Source of the DNA: Eulemur rufifrons
Lineage: Eukaryota > Chordata > Mammalia > Primates > Lemuridae
DNA: 64,000 bases
Reading direction: 5' to 3'
NCBI RefSeq assembly: GCF_041146395.1
Contig: NC_090995.1
Coordinates: forward strand, 12,006,501 to 12,070,500
Shown here: piece after piece, positions 34,398 through 46,910 of the stretch
How positions within the stretch are numbered: the stretch's first letter is position 1
How the letters are laid out: every line of letters starts with the position of its first letter
The notes under the pieces: generated by a model
Databases searched by the model: none
The model's input: the letters and a program-made list of their open reading frames with translations, nothing else
Told to the model about the DNA's origin: nothing
Translations under genes and position numbers: made by a program

Positions 34398-37300
34398 AAT
34401 CAGAGACAATGTTGATATTTTAAACCTGAATGGTAGAAAGAAGGGAAATGAAATTGACAAGAGGATATAGTAAGGGAAGAAGATTTTTGAGAAGTTGGGC
34501 CATCCATAATCGAAAGTCTGTAAACAAATGGTTATTCTCTAACTAAATGTATTTTTATAACCTTACACAGTGTTCTATTAAGCAACGTTTTGTTCATCTG
34601 TTTTAGCGATTCTCTCAATTTGCTCTTACAGAATAATCATGAACGAGGGTATTATGTTGCTAAAGTGGAATAATGGTGGTCCTTTTCCCATTTACATAAA
34701 AATATAATTCAATTACATAATTTCTTACTTCCAACTTCCCTGCCACAAATTTATCTCTAGTATTTTATGACTGCAAATCCACTTAAAATTATACAATGTT
34801 TCTGCCTGTGATGACAATATCTGAAAACAGGCAGATAGACATACTAAATCAGGCTGCACTCAGGACCATACCAGTAATTTGAAGAGGAAAATTTTAATGT
34901 AAAGGGGTACTATATTAATCATATAAAAGTGATAAAAGAGAACTCAAAGGAATACAGAGATAACAAATGCAGAAAGCAGCTATTTCTGGGACTAAGAGTG
35001 AACAATGAAGGAACCAAGAAATGTAGAGGAACCCTTCCGTTTTCAACCAAAGCTAGCTAGATGCATGCCTTGTCGGGGAGGGTGTGCTTGCTATAGGAAC
35101 ACACAGCCTGCCAATAGCATAGAAATTTGCCAGGATGTATTTGCTGGAGGGCGTTCACAGGAAGTGGCTCACCTAGTAACCAACAAACTTCCTGAAGAAC
35201 TCGGGAAGCCTGATGCTGGTTGTCAAGGACCATTGAGAGCCATGGGAATTCCAACATGCAGCCTTGCTGAGGGAAACAGCAAACCTGACCATCAGAAGCA
35301 GCTCTGCCTCCTGCGTTGGCTTTGAGGTGACCCTCTAGCATCCTTTATTGACAACGTCTAACGTTGTACTAGCTGGAAATAGAGAAATGTTGATAGGGTC
35401 CAGCTCCAGTATCACACAGCAGGGCAGAAATTGTGACTGACGGGTATTAAATTGACAAATGGCACATTTTGGGAAGGTCTACTTTAAAATAGAAGCTTTC
35501 AAAATTCACTTAGGGGCCTCAAGGAAGCACCTTGATGAGAAAGGCAGTTTTCCTATGGAGTAATTGAGTATGACATACAATCAAAGAGCCCCGTCTGGGA
35601 ATTGGAAGAGGAAAAATATATGTATTAAAAAGTAGTGTCTAGAGATAAAGACACAATGAAGTCGAACAGGAGCTCCAATTTAAAGTGACAAGGGCAGAGG
35701 TTCTGAAATGAGGATATTGACTTATAAATTTGGAGCTTCTCACTTGGGCAACTCCAGATAGAGCACTCCGAGGCAAGGAGCAGATGATATTTAGTTACTT
35801 AATGATGATTAATGATTATCACAGACCACACAAGGTAACACAAGTAGTGAATGCAAAACAACACCAAGAAAAGCTTACAGTAGCTTGTTGGTAGTGCTGG
35901 GGGTCAGGGGCCAGCTAGTTCTCGTGACAGAGGATAGGCAGGAAAGCAGTAGAGAAAGCATGTGCTTCTGGCTGGATTTTATTTGTTGTATTCAGTACAG
36001 TCAAATTTTCAGTTGATAAATTTTAGGTGCTATTTTAGAATTACACATATCAATAGTTCATAAAATTCCACAAAATATACTCTAACATCATGTGTTCCAC
36101 CCCCGAGTAAATTTATGACAGTCTGTTCCTAAAAAGATAGTATCGGAGGTGGGTGTGGGCTTCCCCCCCCATCCCACATGAGGCTTTGTTAAAAATGAGA
36201 AAATCAGCTTAAATGATGACACAAACTCCAGCAATGGGAAAGGCATGATTAAACTCATTCCAGTAGAAGTTACAAGCTTTATAAAACTATAGTATTCACA
36301 ATTCTCTTAACTTGATGCTGTTAAAATTTGGGGCACTTCTGCTGAAATCTTATTCTTTACTCTGAGTCGTACCTTTTATACCTAGCAGATACTACGTACT
36401 CAGTTTTTCAGATTTAACTAACATTAATATTTTACATTGCAGCAGAGGCAGAATTGTTACTTGAAATTGTAAGGTATTATAGTTATTTTAAAATAATTTT
36501 TCTATAAATTAACTCTTATCATTTTCATTGTTTTGTTTTTTCTCTTGCTGATTCCTTTGTTTATGCCTAGAACATAAGATGCCATGTCAGTTGAAAGGCT
36601 CAAATGATTATCTTTTTGGCAGGGTTCATGTATATTATGCAGAATGTGTTTTGTATACAAGATATTCAGGTTTGCAGCATTCTCATTTTAGCTCATTCTT
36701 TGAGAATTTTTCCCTCTGTCTTGGTTAAATCCGGGCGCAAAGCGTTCATTGATATCTGATTTCAATACCTATCCCACCTCCTTGCCAATCTCCTTATACC
36801 GTAGCCTCACACTGATTAAAATTTACAAATATTCAGGATATCAAGTTTTCAATAAATGCATAAAATATGAAGCCTGTAATTTCTCACATGGTAATTTTTC
36901 AACTGCTCTGTCCTGATCAATTCTGCTTAAATTTTTTTAAACAAATAAATAATCAGTGATCAAACTTAAGTATCATTAAAAGTTGGACAAGTATATATTG
37001 CGTGCCTTTAAGTATGATGGGATATGTAGTACACAATGCAAATAATGCTGTCAAAAAAAGTTGAATCTGAATCTAATTAAAGCTTTCAAACCAAATTCTA
37101 CTTTAAGAAATATAGGGGATCAAAGACAAGTTAAACAACACCACAAGGAAACAATGAAACAAATGCAGAATGTTAGACATTCTTCAAGCTAAATCACCCA
37201 GTTTTTTATAATAAGTGTGAATCTTGTTTGCATCCTCATTCAAATAAACCAACCATGAAAAGATATCTTTGATGCAATTAGGGAAATTTAAATACAGATT

Positions 37301-37450
37301 GCATTTTACATGGTATTAGGAAAATACACCAATTGCATTTGATCTGATAATGGCAATGCATTTATGTTAGAAACAAATCCTTATTTTTTAGTGGTATACA
37401 TTAAAGTCTTCATGGATACAATGACCCAGTGTCAAGAATTTATCTTAAAA
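34398..37450. other. Intergenic AT-rich sequence with one unassigned frame
   Basis: The plus frame 35005-35325 (106 codons) starts MKEPRNVEEPF, is Cys- and Gly-containing, and lies in a more GC-rich island than its surroundings. It has no domain I know, is overlapped by a minus frame, and has no promoter or splice context. It may be part of an old repeat. The remainder holds no recognisable feature. Confidence 0.35.
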
Positions 37451-37461
37451 ATAATAAAGAA

Positions 37462-37777
37462 GGCCGGGCGCGGTGGCTCACGCCTGTAATCCTAGCACTC
37501 TGGGAGGCCGAGGCGGGTGGATTGCTCAAGGTCAGGAGTTCGAGACCAGCCTGAGCGAGACCCCGTCTCTACTAAAAATGGAAAGACATTATATGGACAA
37601 CTAAAAATCTATATAGAAAAAATTAGCCGGGCATAGTGGCGCATGCCTGTAGTCCCAGCTACTCGGGAGGCTGAGGCAGTAGGATCGCTTAAGCCGAGGA
37701 GTCTGAGGTTGCTGTGAGCTAAGCTGACGCCACGGCACTCACTCTAGCCTGGGCAACAAAGTGAGACTCTGTCTCAA

Positions 37778-37819
<42 letters not shown>
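37462..37819 (+). mobile_element. Young dimeric Alu, strepsirrhine type
   Basis: Full length, intact start 'ggccgggcgcggtggctcacg', long linker ('tatatggacaactaaaaat'), and a pure run of 42 A at the end. The target duplication ataataaagaa occurs at 37451-37461 and 37820-37830 without mismatch. The preserved CpGs and long pure tail indicate a recent insertion. Confidence 0.96.
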
Positions 37820-37822
<3 letters not shown>

Positions 37823-37918
37823 ATAAAGAAGAAGAAACTGGTAAATAAAAACAAGGTTGGCAAATATTGATAAGTGTCCCATCTTTGTTCAAACTAGCAT
37901 TAAAAATATGGACGTTGA

Positions 37919-38245
<327 letters not shown>

Positions 38246-38604
38246 GGACGTTGATTATATAACTCTCTCCATTTTGGGATAACTTGAAAAAGTGTAAGGG
38301 TCTGTTTTCTTTATCTCATACCTAAATTGTAGCTTTTGAAGTTTGATAGAAGTAATAATGTGTCTAATATAGTTCAATTCTCCACTGGATATGGGTGGAT
38401 ATTTAAGATTTTTTAAATGCCAAGAACATAGAATTAGGAACCTCTTAGGACAAAGGGCAAAGAGTTCAACTTCATTTGGTAAGTGGTTAAAGTGTGAAGA
38501 AGGTAATGAATGGAGACAGATGAATTCCAAAATACTGTAACTCTAATGCTTATATAGTCTGTATAAATAGAAGTTTCTATTTCTTAATCAAGCTTGATCT
38601 AGAA

Positions 38605-38700
38605 TGGGAGTTGGTAAACTATCACCCAGTGTGTGTCAAATCCAGCCTGCTGACTTTTTTTTGTAATAAAGTGGTCTGGAAACACAGCCTTATTTCTTAT
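38605..38700 (+). repeat. hAT-type element fragment
   Basis: 'gagttggtaaactatcaccc' then 'gtcaaatccagcctgctgac' and 'gtaataaagtggtctggaaacacagcc' follow the first part of a common eutherian non-autonomous hAT element. The second half is degraded. Confidence 0.6.
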
Positions 38701-39934
38701 TAATAAACTATTAATACTATTTATGCTATTAATATTATATATAGCATACCAGCCTATAATGTAAAATTTGTTCTAAGTAACATGTTTCCTACCTTCATCA
38801 GTGTTCACTATGCATTTTCTAACACTTTTTGCTGTAAAAGAAATGCCTGTTGGTTTGCAACTATATAGAGTATATGATTTCAGCCAACTGTAACAGGGTG
38901 AACAAATGCTTTTTGCCTCTTGGAATTTAATTAGGAATGTTAAAGGAGGCTCTCAACGTTTTTATTAATTTTTAGAAAAATTTGTTTAAAGTACTGGATT
39001 GAATATGACTTCAAAGATTGCTGAAACAGTTGTAGAGTTTATGTTCCCATTCTAGATACTTAGTGTTAAAATAGCTTGCTCATCCATAGCCAACATCTCA
39101 AGGGAAAATACAGCTCACATAATATTTATGAATAATGACAATGGATGTTAATATATATTTTAAATACTCTTCTTGAGGGTTAAAAAATTGTTTTTGGCCC
39201 ACTGCTGTTCAGATCATTATTTCGCCTTGTAATGTTGCTGGTAAAAGTCTGACATTTTGCGTGAGAGAAGTGTAGGTCTGCCAGATCCTCATTTGCTTGC
39301 TTAAGCATTGTTAGTCTTAGTTATAACTGGCATTTTCTGTACAGAAATCTCTGTATGTAGTTTGTACATTTTATGGGGACTAGTTGGGTTAGAAATGAAT
39401 CACATATATGAGAACTTAAAGCATTACATTGACGAAAGCCGTCAGACTGAAAAAGCAGTGATATCTCTGCACGTTTGGTTTAAAACTAAGGTAACTTAAA
39501 AATTCTAAAATCTAAAATAGCTTTCTGTGCTATGTTTTTTTTTTGTACTAAATAACTAGACAGATAAATGGGATAAGAATATGGACAGAATTCATAAGGA
39601 AATATAAAATTCAATATTAAACATATGTATAAATACCCTCGTTAAGAACCAAAAATAAACATTAAAGCAGAAATGAAGTATCCATTAAAAAACAAATAAT
39701 ATAATATGTAAATCCTTGCAACCAGGCACATACAAACTGCTCATGACACAATGTACTGAGTGTGAGTGAGCAAGAAGGGATGCCTCTGTGGAGCCCTTTG
39801 CAGATACCTCCCAGGCAGGACAGGGAGTGTGACCACTTGTCATAGAGACTGTTTGGCATTGAAGAAACAGTCTGTATGTGAAATATTAGTGAATTTAACT
39901 TCTATCTTAGTTTTACATTTAAAAAATAGAAGTG
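38701..39934. other. Intergenic AT-rich sequence
   Basis: No gene. 38,820-38,900 may belong to the preceding element. Nothing else was recognised. Confidence 0.4.
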
Positions 39935-40202
39935 GGCCCGGCGCAGTGGCTCACGCCTGCAATCCTAGCACTCTGGGAGGCTGAGATTGGGAGGATTGCT
40001 CAAGGTCAGGAGTTCGAGACCAGCCTGAGCAAGAGCGAGACCCTGTCTCTACTAAAAAAATAGAAAGAAATTGTATGGACAACTAAAAATATATAGGGAA
40101 AAAATTAGGAGTTTGAGGTTGCTGTGAGCTAGGCTGACGCCACGGCACTCTAGCCCGGGTGACAGAGCGAGACTCTGTCTCAAAATAAATAAATAAATAA
40201 AT
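39935..40202 (+). mobile_element. Dimeric Alu with internal deletion, strepsirrhine type
   Basis: Left arm and linker are intact, but after 'gaaaaaattag' the sequence jumps to 'gagtttgaggttgctgtgag', so about 90 bases of the right arm are missing. The tail is (AAAT)n. The target duplication aatagaagtg is at 39925-39934 and 40203-40212. Confidence 0.93.
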
Positions 40203-40324
40203 AATAGAAGTGATCAGTGTTTCTCACATCCAGTGAATTTTTTGTGGAACCCCTTGATTCCACCTTGGAGACCACTGGGGAGTCCATGAGCTTTTGGAAT
40301 AAAAAGAAAAAAAAAACATGTAGG

Positions 40325-40480
40325 AAAGTTACTTAGTCTCTCTGAGTTCCATTTTATTCATCTTTAAAATGGCAATTATAATAATAATGCTATGCTGACA
40401 GATTTACTATGAACATCAAATTGAACATTATGTAAAAGCACATTGTAAAACATTATATAACTGTTAGTTAATAGTATGCA
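40325..40480 (+). repeat. MIR 3' portion
   Basis: 'tacttagtctctctgagttcc', 'tcatctttaaaatggcaatta' and 'tatgaacatcaaattga' follow MIR in sense. Confidence 0.65.
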
Positions 40481-41124
40481 ATAAACATTTCAGGAGGAGT
40501 TATAAACCGGTAAGGTATTGAGACGTCAGATGAATAAAAGAATTATGTGAGATGATCTGCATAATGTTATTTATGTGGAAGTTTTATTGTTTCTAAGACT
40601 TTTTTTTAAAAACTGACATTAAGATGTCCTGACATTATCATATCATGGAAGGCCAAAAACTTAAACAATAAATCTTAACACAATAAATCTTCTCAAAGAA
40701 GGTTACCCTGATATATTCACATGAAATATGTATAGGAGCAGAAAGAAGCAATAAATAATAATACCATCCATGTTAAGGTATCTCCCCCTTTGGAAACTCT
40801 TAGGGATAAATGGAGTGTCTTTAACCATCCTTGGTCCCATCACTTTAGCTTATGTCAATTTAAGACATTTATTTAATGAGGTCACAACCCAATTAACTTG
40901 TTTGGGGAATGTAAAAAATAACTGTAAACAATTGGATAATTTTGTTTTTCTATGTACATTGGATAATGTACACAAATGATACACAAATCTGGTCCACAAT
41001 TACCAAATTTAACGTAGACAATCCCAAAGTTGAATTTTTATTTCTAATGCTCTTCTTGCAATATCCCTCTTAGAGTTTTCTTCCATACTCTAAAAATTAG
41101 TTATCACTCCTATATAGATTACTA
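40481..41124. other. Intergenic AT-rich sequence
   Basis: Nothing recognised. The frame 40770-40979 has no support. Confidence 0.4.
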
Positions 41125-41450
41125 CCAAATATTTACTTACATTTATTGATACATACTTGATGTACATATTTCAATGTACATATAATTTGATACATTCGTA
41201 TAACTCAAATCGGGGTAATTGGGATATCCATCACCTTGAATATTTATCTTTTCTTTATACTAGGAACATCTGAATTATTCTCTTCTAGCTATTTTGGAAA
41301 TATATGATTGATCATTGTTAACTGTAGTCACCCTATTGATCTATTGAACACCAGGTCTTATTTCTTCTACCTAAGTGTGTATTTGTACTTATTAATCAAC
41401 CTCTCTTCACCTCTCCACTCCCCACTACCCTTCCTGGCCTCCCAAATATT
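41125..41450 (-). repeat. L1 LINE 3' UTR fragment, antisense
   Basis: 'caaatcggggtaattgggatatccatcacct', 'ctcttctagctattttgg', 'cattgttaactgtagtcaccctat', 'cttcacctctccactccccactaccctt' in pieces is the antisense 3' UTR typical of mid-age L1. Confidence 0.85.
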
Positions 41451-41799
41451 TACTTTCGATCCAGTTTTTCTTCCTAGAATTTTCATCCCTCATCTTAATC
41501 TGTGTGGGGGGTGTTTATACTCATATATCTCCAAATATCCTTAAAATTTAAGTTTTTGTAATCTACTTCCAATCCCTCCCCACCCATCCACTCACTTGGC
41601 ACCAAGTTCTTCTGATATTGGCAACAGAATTAACAGTGTGATTGTTATCCTGACTGTGAATCAGAAAATCATCTTTGACATAGGTCTCCTGTGCTCTCCA
41701 CACCCCAAAATAACAAAAATCCCAATGATTCTTTAAAAATATTTCTTCCATCATCCCTACTTTCCTATTCTGGTGCTACCACTCGAGTTCAGGCCTTTA
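41451..41799. other. Intergenic sequence, possible L2 upstream part
   Basis: Possibly degraded L2 in sense, contiguous with the next feature. No gene seen. Confidence 0.35.
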
Positions 41800-42060
41800 T
41801 TCTCTTTCTATTTAAACCTCATCACTCACCTTCCAGCCTTCAGTCTTTCCCTAATACAGTCCTTCCTGCATTCTGCAGACAGACCGATCTTCTTAAAGCA
41901 TTGTTTCTCCCATGTCATCCCTCTGCTACAAAATGTTCAAACTTCCTACTATCTATAGAAGAAATACCCAAACTCCTAAATCAGGCATTCAATCTGGCAT
42001 TCAGATTTGACCACATTTAACCTTTCCTAACGCACATCTTACAACATTCAACCAAGCAGG
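41800..42060 (+). repeat. L2 LINE fragment, sense
   Basis: 'tcatccctctgctacaaaatg', 'caaacttcctactatctatag', 'ccaaactcctaaatcaggcattcaatc' in pieces match sense L2 3' sequence. Confidence 0.75.
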
Positions 42061-42174
42061 AGAAATGTCTCGATTCTAAATATACTTTGCTCTTTCCTTC
42101 CTCTGCTTTGCCACACGAGAGACCGATGAAAATGTCTTTTTTTTTTTCTGCTTTGTTCCCAGATCTTCCATCCA

Positions 42175-42345
42175 TAAACACTCATTTACTCACTAATCAA
42201 ACATGTATGGAGCATCACCAGGCCCCATATAAACAGAGGGGAACAAGCCATGATCCCTGACTTGTTAATTTGGTGAGCTAGAAAAGACACAAAAACAACT
42301 AATACAATAATCTTATAATGGAGGCGTAAGCAAAAGAAACAATGC
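42175..42345 (-). repeat. L2 LINE 3' end, antisense
   Basis: 'tcatttactcactaatcaaac', 'gagcatcaccaggcccc', 'aagccatgatccctgac', 'cttataatggaggcgtaagc' follow antisense L2. It is tail-to-tail with the preceding sense L2. Confidence 0.7.
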
Positions 42346-44217
42346 CCGCACGAAATCAGCTACGTGGTCCAATTTAATTCTATTTCTAAAATTTGAGAGG
42401 AATGTCTCAAAGTTTTGAGTGGGAAAGGCCACTTGGCCCACCACGAAGCCCTGGTAAGGACGGGGAATATGATTCAGGAAGGGAGTGAATGACGTCAATC
42501 TGCCACAGCTAAGAAAAACCAAATGCATTTCAGTGAATGCAGATTCCAGATCTTCACACTTCAAACATTTTTAGAGCTCCTGTCCTATCTGTGCGTGGAA
42601 CAGCAAGTGGTTTGCAGGGGACACCGTGACTGCTGCATCCCTCGTGCCCTGATGGGACCCTGCTTCAACCTGTCTTTAACATATCTGTAGCCACAGTGAG
42701 GAGATGGGGTTAGGTTAAAAGGATACATTATTGATCCAATGTGCATTTTTCACTCCCTTTGACCAAGATAGTCATTTCAAAAACAACAACAACAACAGCA
42801 AACGGTTGCAGGTATTTTAATGGGTGTTATAAACCTAAGCGGGTGTTTGTAATTTAGTCGATGGTGATCTATCACTTGTTTCATTTGCATCCCTGTGGAA
42901 ACGCTCCAATAAGACAAAGTGTTTATTTTCTCAATTTGTCATGCAAGAGTTTATCTGCTCTCTACTTGTGCTTGGGGGAAGTCACAGTTCTCATTATTTT
43001 TTAAGTAGAGTCAGTAACCCTTTTGTATTATGCAGAACCAACCGATCCATCAAGAGGCAGTAAGAGCAATAGGTGTGGAATAATAACAGAGGAGAAAATT
43101 GGAGACACGAGAGGTGAAGTCATTCGATGCAGAGTAGTGTAGATGTTTTTTGCAATGTCCTTTTGGAAGGAATAAAGGAAGCTGGGCCCGGAGTGGAGTG
43201 GGTCTTGAAACAGCAAGCATTGCTTAGATCTGGCAGCTAGACACAGATCTGCATAAGCATAAGATAGTGTGGTAGGATCGGAGGCTTTAACAGACATGCG
43301 AAATAGAAGGAAGAACACAAGACCACTTGTAGGTGGTGGGAGAGGTGGGAGGTGAGGATAATGGCTAACAAATAATTCTGTAAATAGATAGGGAGTCATC
43401 TGTCAGCACGCTCTGAGCAGACAAATAAGGTTTCTGTGTGCTCCCATCCGAACCAGCTAAGTAATTCCGTCTCTGCAGCTGTTTTGGAGGAGCTCCCACT
43501 AACCACACAGTTACAGAAAGAACTACAAATATTTACTCTTGGTGCCCCCAAGGAATCCATGGCTCAATTAGACAAACTGTGCATGTTTATGGGAGTGAAA
43601 AATTCACTCAGCGCAGCCCATGACTCCTCCCAGGTTCAAGTTCATTTTGTGAAAGTTTCGATATGCATTCATTTCTTTATGCATAATTTGTGGCAACGAG
43701 CTTATCTCCATTTTAGATCGATCGGGTATATCTTGCTGATGATACTAAAAGAGAATCCAGAGACTAGGTATAGAAAATAAAGGTATAGCAGCCAGCAGAG
43801 GAGTTGACTAGTTTTGCAGCCAAGTCCTGGCGAGGGAGAAAGTCAAGAGAGAGTAAACGGGGGCTTTGACAGGCTCTCGTGGCAGCTGTGTGAAGGCGTG
43901 TGCGCTGGCCTGACCGTGGACAGATCTGATTATTCACACAGAGCAAGAGCGCTTCTTACGTAAGCCAAGATACTCCCAGTTGTCTTACCAGCTGAATATG
44001 TCACAGGATAAATTAACATTCCCGAATGAGTACAATTTTTAACCCACAGTGTCTCTAAACCATAACATTTGACTCTTATTACAGAGAGTTTGCTCACTGT
44101 TGAAGGAACATGTATCCATTCAGCCTTCCTTCCTTCCTTCCTAATTTTACCTGTTGTATCACCTGCCTGAAATAGCCTCACTCAACACACGTACCACTCA
44201 TCTTAGAGACTGAACCA
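42346..44217. other. Intergenic sequence
   Basis: No gene. The minus frame 43028-43399 (123 codons) and plus frame 43436-43780 (114 codons) lack domains. A (CCTT)n patch is at about 44127-44142. Confidence 0.4.
42490..42497. promoter_or_regulatory. Perfect CRE palindrome TGACGTCA
   Basis: An exact cAMP-response-element palindrome in AT-rich surroundings. No promoter context, so it may be chance. Confidence 0.2.
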
Positions 44218-44612
<395 letters not shown>

Positions 44613-44699
44613 CTATAAATATCGACCATATATTCATACAATTCATTTGAAAACAGATTTACTACTTTTCAATATTTCTTATACATACCATGAATTATT

Positions 44700-44830
44700 T
44701 ACATTTTTATGTTCAACGTTTTTGTCTGTCTCTCCAACCAGACTTTAAGATCCTTGAGGTTTATATAATTATCTTTATATGCCACACCCCCTCACATAGT
44801 GGCGTTCTCATTACTTACTTGTTTAATGCA
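44700..44830 (+). repeat. L2 LINE 3' tail
   Basis: 'cagactttaagatccttgagg', 'cacacccc', 'cacatagtggcgttctc' follow sense L2. Confidence 0.55.
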
Positions 44831-45905
44831 AAAAACACACACTAAAATGTAAGCAATATATTGTATTCCTGCAATGCAACCTAATGGTGGTCCGTTATTT
44901 TTTTTTTAAATAAACTCTTAGGACAGATAAGTTAATCTTTTATTTTGATTTTTTGTGCATGTTGTCTGTATTCATGGCTTTGGTTTCAGGTTATGGTAGA
45001 TTGGTAAAAATGGAACTTTCCAGGGGTTTCATTTTTATTTTCTAGAACAATTTAAATGCTGTTGACATTATTATCAGGACACAAGTTCAGCAAACTCCTC
45101 TCTGAATTTCTCATCATATTGGAGAGAAACAAAAACGTCAAGTCCTTAATTTTGGTGTCCAAAGGTCCAAGAAATATTTTGACAGGGTGTATAAATAAGT
45201 ATCATGAGTCTCCTACCACCACATTCCAAGCTTCTAAAGAGTCTCCGGTCAGAACAGGGCTTCTCCCTGTCCCTTTCTCAGGGATAAATTTTAAAATCGC
45301 ATTTTATTTCTCTCAGAACACTTTAGAGATTCTTCCTGTTTTCCAGCATTAAAGTATTACTGCGAAGAACTCCAAAGAAAATCTGATTTTTTTTGCCTCG
45401 ATTGCTACTTGCTTTTCTGCATAAGATTTTCATGAAACTCTGTCTTTATTCCTAAAATCCAAAATTGTACCAGGATCTGGTTTTTTGTACATCGTTCTGT
45501 GTCAGTTTTTCTCTTAGAGTTTGCTCTTTCAATCTGCAAACCTGATCTTCATTTCCAGAACGTATTTTCTAATTCATTTCTTAACTACTTATTTAACATC
45601 ATTCGTTTTATTTTCTTTGTCAATTTCTATTTCTTCTTCAAATCTGTTTTATTTCATATGCCTATATGGCATTTTATTTTTCCCATATCAAATAAGATTT
45701 TTATATCACTGTATTTTTTCATTGTGTGTGATTTCTTTACATCGTGCATTCAGTCGTGTTTTCCTTTTATTTTCCTGACATGGTTTTTTAGCTCTCCCAC
45801 TTGTTTTATGAGCTCTTTCATCTCCACATTTTCCTCCTCTGATGCCTTAAATTTTTATGGAACTCTTAACTCTCTTCTTTGCGCTCTTATTCTAGAAAGG
45901 ACATT
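44831..45905. other. Intergenic AT-rich sequence
   Basis: The 137-codon plus frame 45499-45912 is almost entirely Phe/Ser/Ile/Leu, which is what T-rich DNA encodes by chance, and another frame overlaps it. No repeat was placed. Confidence 0.45.
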
Positions 45906-46455
45906 ATATTAGTTGCCTATTGTTCCATAACAATATTATCACTAACTTAGTGGCTTAAGACAACACATTTTTGTTATCTCACAGTTTCTGTAGGCCAGGA
46001 GTCTTAGCATCGCTTAGCTGGGTCCTCTGCTTCGAGGGTCTCACAAGGTTGCAATTAGAGTGTTAATTGGGGTTGTGGGCTTCACTGAAGAGCATCTGCT
46101 TCCAAACTCAACATGGTGTGTTGGCAGAATTCAGTTCCCTGCAGCCTGCTAGACTGAGGGCATCCATTTCTTTCTGGCTATTGGCCAGAGACCTCACTCA
46201 GCTCCTTGCCCTGTGGTCCTCTTTCTATGACATCTTGCTTGCTTCTTTAAACATAAAAAGTCTCCTAACGAGATAGCTTACAATCTTATGTAATATAATC
46301 ACACGCACAAAATCATGTACATACTGTCCTTATTTGCTGAATTCTATTGGTTGGAAACAAACCATGGGTACTACCCACACTCAAAGAGAGGGGTGTACAC
46401 GAGGGTATAGACACCAAGAGGCAGGGATCATTTTTCAGTTTGTCCCCCACAACTT
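45906..46455 (-). repeat. LTR-class dispersed repeat, antisense
   Basis: 'gttgcctattgttccataacaa', 'cttagtggcttaagacaacac', 'ttatctcacagtttctgtagg', 'ttagctgggtcctctgc', 'attctattggttgg', 'gaggcagggatcatt' form the antisense pattern of a common ancient mammalian repeat that I believe is LTR-derived. The subfamily is not certain. Confidence 0.65.
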
Positions 46456-46479
46456 CTTGAAGGCAGTTTCCTTCAAGTT

Positions 46480-46910
46480 AAGTAGTTTCCTAGGGCTGCT
46501 ATAAAAAGTACCACGAACTGGGTGTCTTAAAACAACAGAAATTTATGGACTCACAATTCTGGAGGACAGAATTCTGCAATCAAGGTGTTGACAGCACCGT
46601 ATTCCCTCTGAAGGCCCTAGAAAAGAAATCTTCCTAAGCTTGTGGCAGCTCTCAGAAACTCTTGGTGTTCTTTGGTTTGTAGATGTATCACTCCAATTTC
46701 TGCCTCCACTGCCACGTGGCTTTTTTTTCCTGTGTGTATCTCCATATATCCTCTCCTCTTCTTATAAGGATACTGGTCACTGGATTCGGGGCCCACCTGA
46801 ATCCAGTATGATCTCACCTTACTAATTGCATTTTCAAAGACTCAGTCCTATTCTGAGATTCTGGGTAGACATGAATTTGGAGAGGACATTACTCATCCCA
46901 CTACAGAGAT
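46480..46910 (-). mobile_element. MLT1-type LTR, antisense
   Basis: 'agtttcctagggctgctataaa', 'actgggtgtcttaaaacaacag', 'ctcacaattctggagg', 'atcaaggtgttgacag', 'ctcttcttataaggatac', 'gacatgaatttggagaggac' are the reverse complement of MLT1 landmarks over its whole length. Confidence 0.82.

Noticed and set aside
42490..42497. CRE palindrome as a regulatory element
   Set aside because: An 8-bp match is expected about once in 64 kb by chance and there is no promoter around it. Kept only as a low-confidence site.
45499..45912. 137-codon hydrophobic frame that might look like a membrane protein
   Set aside because: Composition is Phe/Ser/Ile/Leu from T-rich DNA. There is no start context, splice site or conservation evidence.
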